In this document: piece by piece, positions 6,855 through 8,204 of the stretch | Layout of the letters: the number at the start of each line of letters is the position of its first letter | Position numbering within the stretch: the first letter of the stretch is position 1 | Assembly (NCBI GenBank): GCA_020051025.1 | Contig: JAGVJS010000007.1 | Span: 1 to 8,204 of the forward strand | Source: Sphingobium sp. | Lineage (GTDB): Bacteria; Pseudomonadota; Alphaproteobacteria; Sphingomonadales; Sphingomonadaceae | Direction of reading: 5' to 3' | DNA: 8,204 nt | Program-made: the position numbers and the translations under genes | Notes under the pieces: model-generated | Database searches by the model: none | What the model saw: the letters and a program-made list of their open reading frames with translations, nothing else | Told to the model about the DNA's origin: nothing

Positions 6855-7073
6855 CTAACCGGCGCCCTGCTGCGTCATGTTGCCGTTAACCTGATCGGCA
6901 CCGCTCTCCCCGGTTTCGAAAAAGCCGAAACCCATTGTAATGGCCAGGACCGCAATCACCAGCACCAGGCTGATGACCAGAATGTTGCGTGTCACACGCG
7001 TGCGCGATCCGCTGCGCGCCTCCGTGTCCGTCACATGGGTGACGACCTCGCCATCTTCCTGTTCCTTGTGCAT
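6855..7073 (-). CDS. Small single-span membrane protein, unknown function
   Basis: 72 residues: a charged N-terminal part (about 1-29, rich in Glu, Asp, Thr and Arg), one strong membrane segment (about 30-51, NILVISLVLVIAVLAITMGF), then a Gly/Asn/Gln-rich tail of about 20 residues. There is no cleavable signal peptide because the hydrophobic segment is internal; the Arg residues just before it suggest that the N-terminus is cytoplasmic. I do not recognise the family. Evidence that it is real: GAAGGAG at 7081-7087 lies seven bases before the ATG, and the composition is that of a plausible membrane protein. It sits 52 bases downstream of ccoS on the same strand, so it may be read from the cbb3-oxidase assembly transcript, but a link to oxidase assembly is only positional. 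Confidence 0.7.
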   Translation of the reverse strand: MHKEQEDGEVVTHVTDTEARSGSRTRVTRNILVISLVLVIAVLAITMGFGFFETGESGADQVNGNMTQQGAG

Positions 7074-7076
7074 CGC

Positions 7077-7097
7077 GTCTCTCCTTCAAAGGGAGAC
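7077..7097 (-). promoter_or_regulatory. Possible hairpin over the ribosome binding site of the small membrane gene
   Basis: Read on the minus strand, GTCTC plus CC (7097-7091) can pair with GG plus GAGAC (7084-7083 and 7081-7077), leaving one bulged base and a six-base loop. The 3' arm contains most of the GAAGGAG Shine-Dalgarno site and ends three bases before the ATG. Folding would mask the ribosome site. No U-run follows, so it is not a standard terminator. The pairing is seen in the sequence; a regulatory role is inferred. Confidence 0.35.
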
Positions 7098-7125
7098 AAC
7101 AGGAGGCGGCGGCGCGAGTTCCAGA

Positions 7126-7272
7126 TCACTCCTCCTCGCCATCGGCCAGCACCCGCATCGCCGCACCGTCCAGATCATCATATTGACCGCTGCGCAATGC
7201 CAGGAAGAAGGCGCCCAGCGCCACCAGTCCGCAAAGCAGTGCGATGGGGATAAGGAGGACGAGACCGGTCAT
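7126..7272 (-). CDS. ccoS: CcoS, cbb3-type cytochrome oxidase assembly protein
   Basis: A complete 48-residue ORF. It starts MTGLVLLIPIALLCG, has one membrane segment of about 24 residues (3-26), and then LRSGQYDDLDGAAMRVL and an acidic Glu-Glu-Glu end. The short N-terminal membrane helix followed by the SGQYDDLDGAA-type motif is the CcoS/FixS signature (usual length about 45-65 residues). Known role: with the CcoI copper ATPase it is needed for cofactor insertion and assembly of active cbb3 oxidase in the inner membrane. Its ATG overlaps the ccoI stop by ATGA (7269-7272), the usual ccoI-ccoS arrangement, which also supports the start. The gene is short enough to be missed by automatic gene callers. 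Confidence 0.93.
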   Translation of the reverse strand: MTGLVLLIPIALLCGLVALGAFFLALRSGQYDDLDGAAMRVLADGEEE

Positions 7273-8204
7273 TTGGCGCCCCCGTTGAGGCGCAGGGCAT
7301 TGGCGACGACAATCAGCGAGGACAAGGACATGGCCACCGCAGCCACCAGAGGAGTCACCTTGCCGGCGATCGCCAGCGGCACCGCCAAAATATTATAGCC
7401 AATGGCGAGGCCGAAATTCTGCTTCACAACGCGCACCGTGCGCCGCGCCACACGCAGCGTAATGACGATGGGCGCCAAACGGTCGCCAAGGAAAACGGCA
7501 TCTGCCGTCAGTTGACTCGCGTCGCTCGCAGATGCCGGCGCCATGCTGGCATGGCCCGCCGCCAGCGCCGGACCGTCATTCAGCCCGTCACCTATCATCA
7601 ATATCTTCGGCCCCCTGCGCGTCAGCCGCTCGATCAGAGCCAGCTTGTCGGCCGGGCGCAAATGGCCGATCGCCGTCATACCGGTGGCTCGCGCCACCTC
7701 CTCCAGTGCTTCGGGCCGGTCGCCGCTGGCGATCAGCGTCGTCAGTCCTTCCGCGCGCAAGGAAGCCACGGCTGCAACCGCATCAGGCCGCAATGCATCG
7801 GTAAAGCGCAACAGGGTCGCATGGCCGCCACGCCGATATTCGCTGGCCAGCCCGAACAGGGCAATCAGGCTGCGCGGCCGGGCCAGCGATACCGGGTCGC
7901 CGTCGAAACGGGCGAACATACCCTCTCCTGCAACCTCGCGCATATCCGCGATCATAGCCGCCTCGGTTCCGTCCAGCGCCTGCCGTAATGCGTTGCTGAG
8001 CGGGTGGCGACTGGCGCGGGCCAGCGCCAGCACTATCGCCTTGTCCTCATCGCCCAGTTGGTCAAGATCGCGCGGCACCGGCCGCCCCAGCGTCAGCGTG
8101 CCGGTCTTGTCGAACACCACTTCATCGACCTCTGCCAGCCGTTCCAGCGCCGATCCGTCCTTCACCAGCACCCCGCGCCGCATCAACGCGCCGCAGGCCA
8201 CGAC
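7269..8204 (-). CDS. ccoI: CcoI/FixI-type copper-transporting P1B-ATPase, C-terminal part (5' end outside window)
   Basis: The open frame runs from the right edge to the TGA at 7269-7271, giving 311 residues. Present in order: GALMRRGVLVKDGSALERL just after the metal-site helix; phosphorylation motif DKTGT (Asp32 of the fragment); HP motif (SRHPL, residues 65-69); ATP-binding/hinge motifs GDGLND (204-209); and the last two membrane helices (about 263-303, ending in VVANALRL). The HMA domain, the first six helices and the CPC site would lie outside the window. GHASMAPASASDAS after the hinge motif resembles the CcoI/FixI subgroup rather than general CopA, and the overlapping ccoS gene makes the assignment strong. 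Known role: CcoI delivers copper for the binuclear centre of the cbb3 oxidase. Its start is off the window, so regulation cannot be assessed. Confidence 0.93.
   Translation of the reverse strand, partial: VVACGALMRRGVLVKDGSALERLAEVDEVVFDKTGTLTLGRPVPRDLDQLGDEDKAIVLALARASRHPLSNALRQALDGTEAAMIADMREVAGEGMFARFDGDPVSLARPRSLIALFGLASEYRRGGHATLLRFTDALRPDAVAAVASLRAEGLTTLIASGDRPEALEEVARATGMTAIGHLRPADKLALIERLTRRGPKILMIGDGLNDGPALAAGHASMAPASASDASQLTADAVFLGDRLAPIVITLRVARRTVRVVKQNFGLAIGYNILAVPLAIAGKVTPLVAAVAMSLSSLIVVANALRLNGGAK

Noticed and set aside
6912..6932. Inverted repeat GGTTTCG / CGAAACC with a seven-base loop, considered as a terminator for the convergent genes
   Set aside because: It lies inside the coding region of the small membrane protein, with no T-run after it on either strand; it is explained by the codons for its Gly-Phe-rich segment.

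Overview
The window is GC-rich, densely packed bacterial DNA with strong G/C preference at third codon positions. The CcoI/CcoS tail of a cbb3-oxidase assembly cluster, the CHASE3-PAS hybrid kinase with a separate Hpt protein, and the DUF11-like surface proteins suggest an alphaproteobacterium, most likely a sphingomonad (Sphingobium/Sphingomonas-like). That assignment is inferred from gene style and was not tested by a database match. I see no rRNA, tRNA, CRISPR array, insertion sequence or phage gene.

Left block (1-2803, + strand). A large surface/outer-membrane protein enters from outside the window as its C-terminal beta-rich part. Its stop overlaps the start of a small secreted DUF11-like protein (TGATG). 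A tandem PilZ protein follows 14 bases later behind a strong Shine-Dalgarno site. This looks like one transcript that carries surface proteins together with a probable c-di-GMP-binding protein.

Central block (2809-6845): a compact phosphorelay. A stand-alone histidine phosphotransfer (Hpt) gene lies on the minus strand, nearly touching the PilZ gene tail to tail. Across a 178-base intergenic region, a divergent three-gene operon runs on the + strand: a NarL/LuxR-type response regulator, an 838-residue membrane hybrid kinase (TM-CHASE3-TM-PAS-HisKA-HATPase-REC-REC), and a single-domain response regulator. Both junctions are 4-base ATGA overlaps, so the three proteins are probably translationally coupled. 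The likely route is kinase His358 to a kinase receiver Asp, to Hpt His51, to Asp61 of the DNA-binding regulator, with the single-domain regulator as competitor, sink or separate output. The divergent region holds a perfect 10+10 inverted repeat overlapping the -35 element of a plausible sigma70-type promoter, a good candidate operator.

Right block (6855-8204, minus strand). The C-terminal part of a CcoI/FixI-type copper P1B-ATPase enters from the right edge. It overlaps by ATGA the 48-residue CcoS gene. A 72-residue single-span membrane protein of unknown function follows, with its ribosome binding site inside a possible hairpin. The first two belong to cbb3 cytochrome oxidase maturation, and the last is probably a downstream passenger or accessory gene.
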